A stretch of 45,202 bases of DNA, taken from positions 67,397 to 112,598 of the forward strand of contig DGXY01000075.1 of NCBI GenBank assembly GCA_002396885.1. The letters run 5' to 3'. A program made the position numbers and the translations under genes. Shown here piece by piece: positions 33,850 through 42,021 of this stretch. Numbering within the stretch: position 1 is the stretch's first letter; every line of letters starts with the position of its first letter. Under the pieces are notes generated by a model, which had not been told where the DNA came from, did not search any database, and saw only the letters and a program-made list of their open reading frames with translations. Source of the stretch: Akkermansiaceae bacterium UBA5020 (lineage in GTDB: Bacteria > Verrucomicrobiota > Verrucomicrobiia > Verrucomicrobiales > DEV007).

Positions 33850-35435
33850 GGCTTGGGCCTGGGCAGGTTCGCGCTGGTCTCCTTGCGCCAGGCGTGGAGG
33901 CGTTCGCGGAGTCGTTGGACGACTTCGGGATACTGGGCGGCGACGTCGTTTTTCTCGGACTGATCGGTGGCGAGGTTGAACAGTTCGGGGCTCTCATCCT
34001 CCAGCCACTCGATGAGTTTCCAATCGCCGACTCGCACGGCGCTGCACGGTCCACTGCCGTGATTGCCGTAGTGCGGGAAATGCCAGAAGAGGGCGTCATG
34101 CACGGGTTTGGTTTCGCCTTTGAGCAGAGAGGCGAAACTGACGCCATCTTTGTGCAGGTCTGGTTTTGCGGGTAATCCGCAGACTTCCAACACAGTGGGC
34201 AGGATGTCCGTGTTCATCACCGGCACATCGCAGGTGCTGCCTGGCTTGGTCACGCCGGGCCATTTGACAATCCACGGTTCCCGCACTCCGCCTTCGTAGA
34301 GCCAGCCTTTGCCGCCGCGCAGCGGCCGGTTGCTGGTGACAGTGTGGCCACCGTTATCGCTGGTGAAGAGGATCAGCGTGTTGTCGGCGATGCCGAGTTC
34401 GTCGAGACGGGCCATGAGCCGACCGACGTTGGTGTCCATCGTCTCGATCATCGCGGCGTAGGTCGGATTCACCTGCTGCTCGGGCAGCTTCTTCGGCGAG
34501 GCACCGTGCGCTGGATTGCCCTCGGTATAGGTGGGCACGGCTTCAACGGCGGGCAATCCCATCTTCGCCGCTTTGGCCTTGTATTTCTCAACGAGTTTCA
34601 GCTTCGCCATGATCGGCGTGTGAACGTCATAGAAAGGCAGGTAGAGGAAGAAAGGCTGCTCCGGTTTGCGCTGCTCGATGAGCTTCATCGCCTCACTGGT
34701 GAGGCGGTCGCAGAGGTGTTCGCCCTTTTGACCGCCGGCATGAAGTCCTGGCACTGGTGTGCCGTGGTAGCCTTTGCCCTGGTCTCTCGCGCCTGGGCGC
34801 GCCACCGTCACGCCCTCTTTATCGCCAAAGGGCCAGAAGAAGCTCGGGGGCGCCCCGCTGTGATTGCCAGCGACGTTGATCTGAAAACCCTGATCCTCGG
34901 GGTAGTAGCCAAGGTCGCCGAGATGCCACTTGCCGACGTGCCACGTCGCGTAGCCCGCATCGCGGAGCACTTCAGCCATGGTCACTTCCTCCAGCGGCAT
35001 CTCCATCTTCATCTCCGCAGGCAGCAGCTTGCCGCTCTTGCCATTGCTCGGGATGTAATCCGTGATCTTCAGCCGCGCCGGATGCCGCCCGGTCATGATC
35101 GCCGCGCGAGATGGCGAGCAATAAGGACTGCTCGAATAGGCCTGCGTAAAGCGCATGCCCTGAGTGGCAAGCTTGTCGAGATTCGGCGACTCATGAAAGG
35201 TGCTGCCGTAGCATGAGAGGTCGGCCCAACCGAGATCGTCGGAAAGGATCACGATGACGTTGGGTTTGGGCCTTGGTGCATCAGCGGCGTGAAGTGTGGC
35301 CAGCGGTGCGAATAGCAAGGCAGTGAGGAGGAGACGACAAAAAGATGCGTGGCAGAAAAATGGGCTCCGGGTCTTCAAACTTTTGCCGGACCTATTTTTG
35401 TCGTTCATAGCGGAGTGATTGGTGCGGTGTTTCAT
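33846..35435 (-). CDS. Formylglycine sulfatase (S1 family), secreted, repeat-coded N-terminus
   Basis: 529 residues from the ATG at 35435; a TTG at 35438 and an ATG at 35408 are alternatives. The signal peptide ends LLFAPLATLHAAD. Active-site blocks: ILSDDLGWADLSCYG, CSPSRAAIMTGRHP (Cys at about 106), GKWHLGD, DVHTPI and FTSDNGGHT. It is only a distant paralogue of the next sulfatase, so the two probably remove sulfate at different positions. The first ~25 codons after 35408 are coded by hairpin repeat copy B, giving an unusually long cationic n-region. A sialidase remnant lies directly upstream. Confidence 0.92.
   Translation of the reverse strand: MKHRTNHSAMNDKNRSGKSLKTRSPFFCHASFCRLLLTALLFAPLATLHAADAPRPKPNVIVILSDDLGWADLSCYGSTFHESPNLDKLATQGMRFTQAYSSSPYCSPSRAAIMTGRHPARLKITDYIPSNGKSGKLLPAEMKMEMPLEEVTMAEVLRDAGYATWHVGKWHLGDLGYYPEDQGFQINVAGNHSGAPPSFFWPFGDKEGVTVARPGARDQGKGYHGTPVPGLHAGGQKGEHLCDRLTSEAMKLIEQRKPEQPFFLYLPFYDVHTPIMAKLKLVEKYKAKAAKMGLPAVEAVPTYTEGNPAHGASPKKLPEQQVNPTYAAMIETMDTNVGRLMARLDELGIADNTLILFTSDNGGHTVTSNRPLRGGKGWLYEGGVREPWIVKWPGVTKPGSTCDVPVMNTDILPTVLEVCGLPAKPDLHKDGVSFASLLKGETKPVHDALFWHFPHYGNHGSGPCSAVRVGDWKLIEWLEDESPELFNLATDQSEKNDVAAQYPEVVQRLRERLHAWRKETSANLPRPKP
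35334..35404. repeat. 71-bp hairpin repeat, copy B, inside a sulfatase gene
   Basis: The arms ACGACAAAAAGAT (35334) and ATTTTTGTCGT (35394-35404) are inverted, with the shared core CAGAAAAATGGG between. On the minus strand it reads in frame as NDKNRSGKSLKTRSPFFCH, the n-region of the sulfatase signal peptide. Confidence 0.8.
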
Positions 35436-35444
35436 CAAAGGTGG

Positions 35445-35582
35445 TCACTTCATTGTCTTCGCCATCGCATCCACCTCGCTCATCTTGAAGCGAACGCTGA
35501 CGATGGAGCAGCCGATGTCTTCTTTCCGGTAGTTCGCATACGTCGTGGCGACGATGGTGCCGTCGGGGAGCAAGCCTTCCTG
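35445..35582 (-). pseudogene. C-terminal remnant of a BNR/sialidase-family gene
   Basis: A 45-codon open stretch ending in TGA at 35445. The wording LPDGTIVATTYANYR and IVSVRFKMSEVD strongly resembles the C-terminal end of exo-sialidase-like BNR-repeat proteins common in Verrucomicrobiota and Planctomycetota. Everything upstream of QEGLLPDG is missing: the homology stops where half-copy E of the hairpin repeat begins (35579-35608). There is no start codon in frame nearby. It is most likely the tail left after a deletion or rearrangement at the repeat. Assignment is from recognition of the phrase pattern only. Confidence 0.65.
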
Positions 35583-35608
35583 TTTTTGTCCCAAATCTTT
35601 TTGTCGTC
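35579..35608. repeat. Half hairpin repeat, copy E, at sialidase truncation point
   Basis: Minus strand GACGACAAAAAGATTTGGGA matches the first half of copies B and C; the second half is absent and the sialidase remnant starts instead. Confidence 0.65.
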
Positions 35609-35643
35609 TCGATGGGTGAGGGCGTGTTTCATTGAAGACCGCA

Positions 35644-38322
35644 TCACGGTTGGAACTCGATCCAGTTCAGGCCGAGTTCGGTATTCTTGTCCGCGCAGCG
35701 GGCGACGACGCAGACGTCGGTGAGGCCGTTGGCGTTATTGAGCGTGGCGGGGAGGGAGAGGAACTCTCCTGAGTCAGCTTGACCGGAGGGCTTCACTTCG
35801 ACGCTCGCCAGCACGGGGCCGGTGGGTGAGCCGCGGCGGAGTTCGAGGGTGCCACCTTTGCTGTCGAAGCAACCGGCTCGGACGGTGAGGCGCGAGATGC
35901 CGGTGAGGTTCAGGTCGCGCCAGAGGATGTGGGTGCCATCTTTGAAGTGGCCGACGATGGCCTTCTCCCCGTAGGCGTGCTCGACGTAGGCCATGCCCTG
36001 GTTCTCATCATAGAGCGCGGCTTTCTTGCGGCGGGAATGCAGCACCACGGTGCCTTCACCGCGCAGGCGCGGCATCGTGGCTTGCTTGCCCTCGTCGGTG
36101 TAAGCGGCGGTGAGGATGAGCACGCCTTCGTCCACGCGGGTGCCTTTCTCGGGCTTCTTCGGCGCGGAGAAGGTGCCGCTGGCTCCGGACTGCGGCGGAC
36201 TGGCGGGATCGTCCTTGAGCGAGAGCACCCAGGCGACCATGCGGCGGAGTTCCTCGATGCTGTGCTGCGGATGTGGCGGCATGGGAAGCGGCCCCCAGAC
36301 ACCAGCGCCGCCGCTGAGAACTTTCTGAGCGAGACGTTCGGCGGCAGCGGGGTCGTCCTTGTATTTCAAGGCGACGGTTTTGTATGGCGGACCAGCCGAT
36401 GGAGTGTCGGCCATGTGGCAGGCGAAGCAGGTGCTGGCGCGCATCAGGGCGAGTCCGGGATCGCTCACTTCCTCGTTACCCTCGCCGGCAAAACGGCGTC
36501 CGCGAAACTCGCCCTGCACGGTGGCGAGATTGGTCTGCACCGCGTCGCCATCGGTTTCGGTGACGGACACCTGATAGGGAATCTTGGAATCCCAATCAAA
36601 GAACGAACCATGCGCAGGCGACTCGAAGCGCACGATGGGGCGACCATTGCCAACGTGAATCATCTCCTTCGCCGTGCTCTTTGCGCCGCTGCTGTCGAGT
36701 GCAGTGACGCTGACTTCATAGCTACCGGGTTGATCAAAAGTGTGTGCGAACTTCGCTCCATCGCCGGCATGTTCCTTGCCCGTGATGCTCCAGACAAACT
36801 TGAGCGCATCGCCATCGGGATCGCTCGAAGCAGCCGCATCAAAGTTGAGCGCGAGCGGTTGTTTGCCTGCCGTTTCGATCGCGCTGAGGCGTGCCTCAGG
36901 GGCGCGATTGCCACGACGATACACGACCCGCACGATGCGGCTGTCGTTGTTTTCCCACCACTGGTCGCCATACTCGATCATGTAGAGTGCACCATCGGAG
37001 CCGAGTTTCATGTCGATGGGGCGGCGAAAATTCCAGGTCGGCACGAAGGGCTCGATCTCCGGCCCAGGGGTGTCGAGCTTCACGGTCTGTATCCAGTTGC
37101 GCATCCACTCGTAGATGAAGAGGCGGCCATCGAGTGCCTCGGGGAGCTTGATGGGTGAAGGATTCGCCGCGTCGTAGTGATACACCGGTCCGGCCATGAT
37201 CGTTCGCCCACCGCTGCCGACGGTGGGGAAGTCCTTCGAAGGCAGGCTCGAATACCAGATGAGCGCGGGCTTCGCGGGTGGCAGTTTTTGGATGCCGGTG
37301 TTGCGCGGTGAGAGATTCTCCGGCGACTGCGGGTCGTAGCGCTTCACCTCCTTGTTCGCGGCGAAGTCATAGAGCGGCAGTGCTTCATTTGGCCCGACAA
37401 AGAGCGGCCAGCCGAAGTTCCCTGCGGTTTGCGTGGCATTGAGTTCCTCGTAGCCTTCCGGCTTCACGCCGAGCGCGGGCATGATGTTCGGGCCGACATC
37501 GGCGAAGTAGAGCGTGCCCGTCTTGTCATCCACGGAGAGGCGGAAGGGATTGCGCACGCCCATGGCGAAGACCTCCGGCCTGCCGTCCTTGCCATCGGCA
37601 AAAAGATTGCCCTCGGGAATCGAGTAGCCGCCCTCCGGTTTCGGATGAATGCGCAACACCTTGCCACGCAGGTCGCGCGAGTTGGCGGCGGAGCGGAAGG
37701 CGTCCCAGTTTTTGCGATCCGGCCGCGTGTCCTGGGGCAAGCCTGGATCATAGTGACAATTGTCGCCATTGCCGATGTAGAGATCGCCTTTTCCATCCAT
37801 CCACATCGCGCCGCCCATGTGGAAGACATGCTCGGTATCGTAAGGCCATGACAGCAGCTCGCTCTCGGACTCCGCCGCCATCCGGCCGTCCTTCACCGTG
37901 AAGCGACTCACCCGCACGGTGCCGAGTTTCGCCGTCGGCGCGAACAAGGCATAGATATGCCCGCTCTGCTCAAAATCCCGCGCCACCGCCATGCCGAGCA
38001 GGCCGATCTCGCCCTTCGCATACGTCGGCACCGTGCCCAGAATGCTCACGCCGCCTGACTTCGCGTCCCAACGTTTCATCGTGCCCCAGAACTCGGCAAA
38101 GATGACATCGCCACCCGGCAGCACTTCCATCTGGATCGCATCACGCGCCGTCGGCACGAGGATTTCCTTTTCATAGCGAGCTGGATCAACCGGCTCGGCG
38201 GCGTGGAGCGTGCCGATGAAAAGACAAAAAAATGGGAGACAGAAAAATGGGTTTCTGTTCTTCATCATTTTGACTCCAATCTTTTTGTCGTGACTCAGGG
38301 CGAGGTCGTTGTTGATTTTCAT
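35644..38322 (-). CDS. Sugar-dehydrogenase-like propeller with PKD, cytochrome c and CBM-like domains
   Basis: 892 residues. After a signal region ending FIGTLHAAEP, a six-bladed propeller like PQQ-dependent glucose/sorbosone dehydrogenase spans about 50-470 (GGDVIFAEFWGTMKRW, LYIGNGDNCHYDPG, VFAMGVRNPFRLSVD). A PKD domain follows (NFDAAASSDPDGDALKFVWS, HTFDQPGSYEVSVTALD), then cytochrome c with CFACH and a distal MPPHPQHS Met, and a C-terminal CBM6-like beta domain (DENQGMAYVEHAYGEKAI, GCFDSKGGTLELRRG). The design suggests periplasmic oxidation of a sugar with electrons passed to haem. PQQ binding is not certain. Its ATG overlaps the glcF stop by 4 bp; an inner MM at 38268/38265 is an alternative start. 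Confidence 0.88.
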   Translation of the reverse strand: MKINNDLALSHDKKIGVKMMKNRNPFFCLPFFCLFIGTLHAAEPVDPARYEKEILVPTARDAIQMEVLPGGDVIFAEFWGTMKRWDAKSGGVSILGTVPTYAKGEIGLLGMAVARDFEQSGHIYALFAPTAKLGTVRVSRFTVKDGRMAAESESELLSWPYDTEHVFHMGGAMWMDGKGDLYIGNGDNCHYDPGLPQDTRPDRKNWDAFRSAANSRDLRGKVLRIHPKPEGGYSIPEGNLFADGKDGRPEVFAMGVRNPFRLSVDDKTGTLYFADVGPNIMPALGVKPEGYEELNATQTAGNFGWPLFVGPNEALPLYDFAANKEVKRYDPQSPENLSPRNTGIQKLPPAKPALIWYSSLPSKDFPTVGSGGRTIMAGPVYHYDAANPSPIKLPEALDGRLFIYEWMRNWIQTVKLDTPGPEIEPFVPTWNFRRPIDMKLGSDGALYMIEYGDQWWENNDSRIVRVVYRRGNRAPEARLSAIETAGKQPLALNFDAAASSDPDGDALKFVWSITGKEHAGDGAKFAHTFDQPGSYEVSVTALDSSGAKSTAKEMIHVGNGRPIVRFESPAHGSFFDWDSKIPYQVSVTETDGDAVQTNLATVQGEFRGRRFAGEGNEEVSDPGLALMRASTCFACHMADTPSAGPPYKTVALKYKDDPAAAERLAQKVLSGGAGVWGPLPMPPHPQHSIEELRRMVAWVLSLKDDPASPPQSGASGTFSAPKKPEKGTRVDEGVLILTAAYTDEGKQATMPRLRGEGTVVLHSRRKKAALYDENQGMAYVEHAYGEKAIVGHFKDGTHILWRDLNLTGISRLTVRAGCFDSKGGTLELRRGSPTGPVLASVEVKPSGQADSGEFLSLPATLNNANGLTDVCVVARCADKNTELGLNWIEFQP
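38223..38290. repeat. 68-bp hairpin repeat, copy C, inside a CDS start
   Basis: GACAAAAAAATGGGAGACAG is mirrored by CCAATCTTTTTGTCG at 38276-38290, and the core CAGAAAAATGGG is shared with copies A and B. On the minus strand it codes for DKKIGVKMMKNRNPFFCLPF of the propeller/cytochrome protein. Confidence 0.8.
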
Positions 38323-39575
38323 GGCTGTGGTGAGGTTGAAGGGATGCTGAACTTCTCTCCTGGATCGAGGAGTTGGATGATGTGACTCACCTCATAGGGG
38401 CGAGTGACGAGTCCGGTGGCTCCGGCGCTGTGCCATTGCATCATGCAGACGTGGTTGGAGGTACCGAGGATGACGGGTGCGCCTTCGGCCTCGTTGAGGA
38501 AGGCGGATTTTTCGGCGAGGATCTGCTGAGCGTTCTCAGGCTTCTGAATGTTGTAAACGCCACCGGAGCCGCAGCAGTCCTTCGCCTTGGGCGCCAGTTC
38601 CCAACGGTAGCCGGTGGCGTCGAGCACCTTCGCGGGAATGCTTGCGGCCTTCTGTCCATGCACGAGGTGGCAGGGCAGATCGACATAGACTCGCGTGCCA
38701 TCATCGCAGGCACGCTGCCGGCGCACGGGACCGAGTTCACCGAGGAAGCCGAGCACATCACGCACGGGTTTGTCGGGCTGCAAGGTCTTGCCGAGAGCAT
38801 AACCGCAGCCGGACGAATTGCTGACGATGGCATCGACTTCGAGCGGTCCAAACGCTCGCCGATTCCGCTCGCGAAGCGTTTCAACACCATCGAGTCCGGT
38901 GTGCTCCTGGAACGCACCGCAGCAGCCCTGGCCTTCCGGGATGATCACTTGGACGTTGTTCTCGATGAGCACGCGCACGGTGGCGAAGTTGATCTCGCGG
39001 AACATGGCCTCCATCAAACAACCGGTGAGAAAAGCCACACGCGGACCGGTGGGGCGATGGCGGAGCATGAGTTCGTCGGCATACGCCGCGGTGCTTTTCA
39101 GAAGCGGGGGACTGCCAGGGAAAAGAAAGCGATGCACCTTGAGGCCCACGCGGCGCAGAAGTCGGGCAGGCAGCAGGGCGAGATTGAACAAGGCGGGATG
39201 CGCCACAGCCACGGCCGCGAGACGCAGTTGCAACTTCGGCGTGAAGCGATGCGAGGCGACGTGCTCGTGACGAATGCGTTCGAAGATCTCACCATAAGGC
39301 ACCGTCGCCGGACAGGCCGTCTCACAGGCGAGACAACCGACACATTCTGCGGTGTAAAAGTCCGTCCACTCATCCTGGGGCAATCGTCCCGCCGCTTCCT
39401 CACTCCATAGCCGCAGACGACCACGCGGTGAATTGTTTTCATCGCCGGTGAGCTTGTAAGTGGGGCAGACCGCGAGGCAGAAGCCGCAGTGTGTGCAGTT
39501 GGAGAAGTAGTTCGGCGGGGAACCGGAGGACTGAAGTGGTGGGGCCATGGAGTGATGTTGTGTCTTCGGTATCAT
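38319..39575 (-). CDS. glcF: Glycolate/lactate oxidase iron-sulfur subunit
   Basis: 418 residues. Two [4Fe-4S] motifs are intact: CTHCGFCLAVCP (27-37) and CVGCLACETACPA (78-88). The two CCG domains follow: QGCCGAFQEHTG and DCCGSGGVYNIQKPE. It carries electrons from the GlcD/GlcE flavin subunits to the quinone pool during oxidation of glycolate or another 2-hydroxyacid. The start at 39575 is taken because it follows the glcE stop by 7 bp; an inner ATG at 39548 lies in an iteron repeat. It is coupled to the next gene by a 4-bp overlap. In this locus, lactate from a deoxysugar pathway is a plausible substrate. Confidence 0.93.
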   Translation of the reverse strand: MIPKTQHHSMAPPLQSSGSPPNYFSNCTHCGFCLAVCPTYKLTGDENNSPRGRLRLWSEEAAGRLPQDEWTDFYTAECVGCLACETACPATVPYGEIFERIRHEHVASHRFTPKLQLRLAAVAVAHPALFNLALLPARLLRRVGLKVHRFLFPGSPPLLKSTAAYADELMLRHRPTGPRVAFLTGCLMEAMFREINFATVRVLIENNVQVIIPEGQGCCGAFQEHTGLDGVETLRERNRRAFGPLEVDAIVSNSSGCGYALGKTLQPDKPVRDVLGFLGELGPVRRQRACDDGTRVYVDLPCHLVHGQKAASIPAKVLDATGYRWELAPKAKDCCGSGGVYNIQKPENAQQILAEKSAFLNEAEGAPVILGTSNHVCMMQWHSAGATGLVTRPYEVSHIIQLLDPGEKFSIPSTSPQP

Positions 39576-39608
39576 TCCTCCATCACTCCCCTACTCCATC
39601 ACTCCCCG
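39546..39608. repeat. 8-bp iteron palindrome between glcE and glcF
   Basis: ATGGAGTGATG (39547-39557) is followed by the inverted units CATCACTCCCCTACTCCATC and ACTCCCC up to 39607. It codes for the last residues of GlcE (SDGVGE) and for the first codons of GlcF, so both protein ends are repeat-derived. Confidence 0.7.
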
Positions 39609-40551
39609 CCGCTGCATGAATCGCTTGATCCAGCGTGTTGAGCCAAGCAGACTCGGTGATGGTCGGCGGTGTCGCGGGCAACCGGCGCGAGTGCCAGTCG
39701 CCGCCGAGCGAGTAAAGTTCCGATGCATGAGGCTGCACGAGGGCTTGCGTGCGTTCGGTGAGGTCATCGCTCTCGTTCATGTAAACGTGGACGACTCCAC
39801 TGTAGCACAGTGCCACACACCGACTCGCACCCGGCGCAAGCTCCGCAGCGAGGTCAATGACTCGATCAGGCGTCGTTTTGACAACCAAATCCGGCAGGCC
39901 ATCAAGAGCCTGAGGCACGTCGTTTTGCAGCGTAAGCTGAGCGCTCGCCGATGCTGCGACGTGTTCGAGCTGTTGGGCGAAGATCGACGCTTCCTCCGGC
40001 ACGCAGTGAACCATGACACGGATGAACGACGTCCCAGCTTCCGTGAGGAAATCCACCGCATCCCACCAGTGCATCCAGCCACTGTGAAGAAGTTTTGAGA
40101 CGCAGGAACGCAAGGCCTCCGCATCTCCATCAAAGCGGGCGATGGCCGTGAATCCACAATCGGGGCGCAACCGCAAAACGTAGTCCACCGGCTCGCCGTG
40201 GCGTGAGCCGCTGTGCAGCAGGAAGCGGAGCCAATCAAAGCCAGTCGTGGTCTTGACGACACGCTCGCCGATGCGCGTGATGCGTCCACTCGGCAGACGC
40301 CAGTTCATGCCGAGGACATTATCGCAATACGGTCCGAAACGGCACGAAGCTGGCGCATGAGTGGTGGCGACGATTTGTTCGCGCAATGTCTTCGCTTCAT
40401 CCAAAAGAAGCGGGAAGCGCAGGCGATGCGCACGAGCTTGCGCATGAATGTCAGCCGCTGTCGCATTCGCAGGCAGACACAGCGTGCCATCCACTTCATC
40501 CAGAAAGGGAACAAAGAGCCGTTCGTTCCGCATGGGTGGGAGGACGTTCAT
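39583..40551 (-). CDS. glcE: Glycolate oxidase FAD-binding subunit, divergent
   Basis: 322 residues, shorter than typical GlcE (~350). Identified mainly by position between glcD and glcF and by the FAD-domain style phrases LCLPANATAADIHAQARAHRLRFPLLLD, SCRFGPYCDNVLGMNWRLPSGRITRIG and VKTTTGFDWLRFLLHSGS. The usual glycine-rich FAD loop of GlcE is weak, so it may be a structural rather than fully catalytic subunit. It starts with a 4-bp ATGA overlap with glcD and ends inside an iteron repeat. The C-terminal GSDGVGE is likely an extension created by that repeat. Confidence 0.8.
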   Translation of the reverse strand: MNVLPPMRNERLFVPFLDEVDGTLCLPANATAADIHAQARAHRLRFPLLLDEAKTLREQIVATTHAPASCRFGPYCDNVLGMNWRLPSGRITRIGERVVKTTTGFDWLRFLLHSGSRHGEPVDYVLRLRPDCGFTAIARFDGDAEALRSCVSKLLHSGWMHWWDAVDFLTEAGTSFIRVMVHCVPEEASIFAQQLEHVAASASAQLTLQNDVPQALDGLPDLVVKTTPDRVIDLAAELAPGASRCVALCYSGVVHVYMNESDDLTERTQALVQPHASELYSLGGDWHSRRLPATPPTITESAWLNTLDQAIHAAAGSDGVGE

Positions 40552-41945
40552 GTGATGAAGTGGCGATTCTCGAAAACCTTGAGCGGATTCATCTGATGCG
40601 CGGGATTGAAGGCGGCGGGCACGGAAAGTTGGAGACGCATCGAGTCCGGACCAAAGACCAGCGGCATGTAGGCGGACTTGTCATCGCCGATGCCATGCTC
40701 GCCGCTGAGCGTACCACCGACTTCGATGACGCGTTGCATGAGGCGCTTGCTGATGAGTTCCACCTTCTCGAGTTCGCCCGGCACACGCGAATCGAAGAGG
40801 AAGTTCGGATGCAGATTGCCATCGCCTGCGTGGAAGACATTCACCGCGCGGATGTTCGCGGCATCGGCCTCGTCATAGACCAGTTGCAGCACCTCGGCCA
40901 AGGCACGCTTCGGGATCACCGCATCCTGCACGACGTAGGCGGGACTCAGTTGCCCCAGCAGTCCGCCCGCCGCTTTGCGTGCCTTCCAGAGCTTTTGGCG
41001 AAGTGCCTCCTCATCGCTGAACATGACATCGTTCGAGCCAGCACGACGCAAAAGCTCGACCACGGATGGCACGCGAGCATTGACCAGCGCCTCAGGGCCA
41101 TCGATCTCCACCAGCAGCATGAACGAGCCCTCGGGCAATCCACAAGCCATCTGGCTGCTCTCCACCATCGCCACACCGCGCGGATCAAGCATCTCGATCG
41201 CCGCCGGATACGACGAGTGCGCCACCAGCGCATGAATCGCCGCCTCCGTGGTTTTCAAATCGGGATAGGTCGCGCGGAAGGTCCACACTTTCTCCGGCAG
41301 TGGCAGCAATCTCAGCCAGAAACGCGTGAAGGCCGCCAGCGTGCCCTCCGAGCCGATCATGAACCGTTTCCAATCCTCGCGCCAAGGCCCACGACCACCC
41401 GCAGGCCCCCCAAAACAATGCACGCTCCCGTCCAGCATCACCGCCTCAACACCGAGCACGTAATTGCTCGTCACGCCGTAGCGGAAGCAGTGCGCACCGC
41501 CCGCGTTCGAGGCCACATTGCCTCCCAGAGTGCAGACCGGACCACTCGATGGATCGGGTGGATAAAACACGCCGTGCGGCTTCAGCGTGGCATCGAGATC
41601 ATTGAGCGTCACACCACATTCGACCTCACACCAGAATCCCTCCGTGTTGATCTCCCGAATCTTCTTCAACGCCGAGGTGTGAACGATCACACCACCTTGC
41701 ACCGCCACTGGCCCGCCCGAAAGCGAAGTGCCCGCGCCACGCATCACCACCGGCACCTCCAGCGCCTTCGCGCCCTTCATGAAGCCCGCGAGTTCCTGCG
41801 CATCCGCCGGAATCACCACCGCATCCGGCAAGTGGTTTTTATAGCCCAACCCATCCGCGCCATAGCCCGCCAGCTGAGCCGCCGAAATCAGCACACGCCC
41901 GCGAGGCAGCAGGGCTTTCAGTTGATGTTCGAGAGAGGATTTCAC
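40548..41945 (-). CDS. glcD: Glycolate/D-lactate oxidase catalytic FAD subunit
   Basis: 465 residues, starting at GTG (41945). The FAD_binding_4 domain shows VPVVMRGAGTSLSGG and TLGGNVASNAGGAHCFRYG. The C-terminal FAD-oxidase domain has VFHAGDGNLHPNFLFD and GTLSGEHGIGDDK with the His residues expected for 2-hydroxyacid binding. With GlcE and GlcF it oxidises glycolate or lactate to the 2-oxo acid. It leads the glcDEF set; the truncated FAH-family stub lies just upstream, and the operator-like site at 42310 may drive all of them. Confidence 0.94.
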   Translation of the reverse strand: MKSSLEHQLKALLPRGRVLISAAQLAGYGADGLGYKNHLPDAVVIPADAQELAGFMKGAKALEVPVVMRGAGTSLSGGPVAVQGGVIVHTSALKKIREINTEGFWCEVECGVTLNDLDATLKPHGVFYPPDPSSGPVCTLGGNVASNAGGAHCFRYGVTSNYVLGVEAVMLDGSVHCFGGPAGGRGPWREDWKRFMIGSEGTLAAFTRFWLRLLPLPEKVWTFRATYPDLKTTEAAIHALVAHSSYPAAIEMLDPRGVAMVESSQMACGLPEGSFMLLVEIDGPEALVNARVPSVVELLRRAGSNDVMFSDEEALRQKLWKARKAAGGLLGQLSPAYVVQDAVIPKRALAEVLQLVYDEADAANIRAVNVFHAGDGNLHPNFLFDSRVPGELEKVELISKRLMQRVIEVGGTLSGEHGIGDDKSAYMPLVFGPDSMRLQLSVPAAFNPAHQMNPLKVFENRHFIT

Positions 41946-42021
41946 GGCGGCGGAAGTGGCGTGGTGCTGCGGGACAGTCGGGTATCGGGAAACGAGACTT
42001 GCTCACTACCTCAGCATTCCG

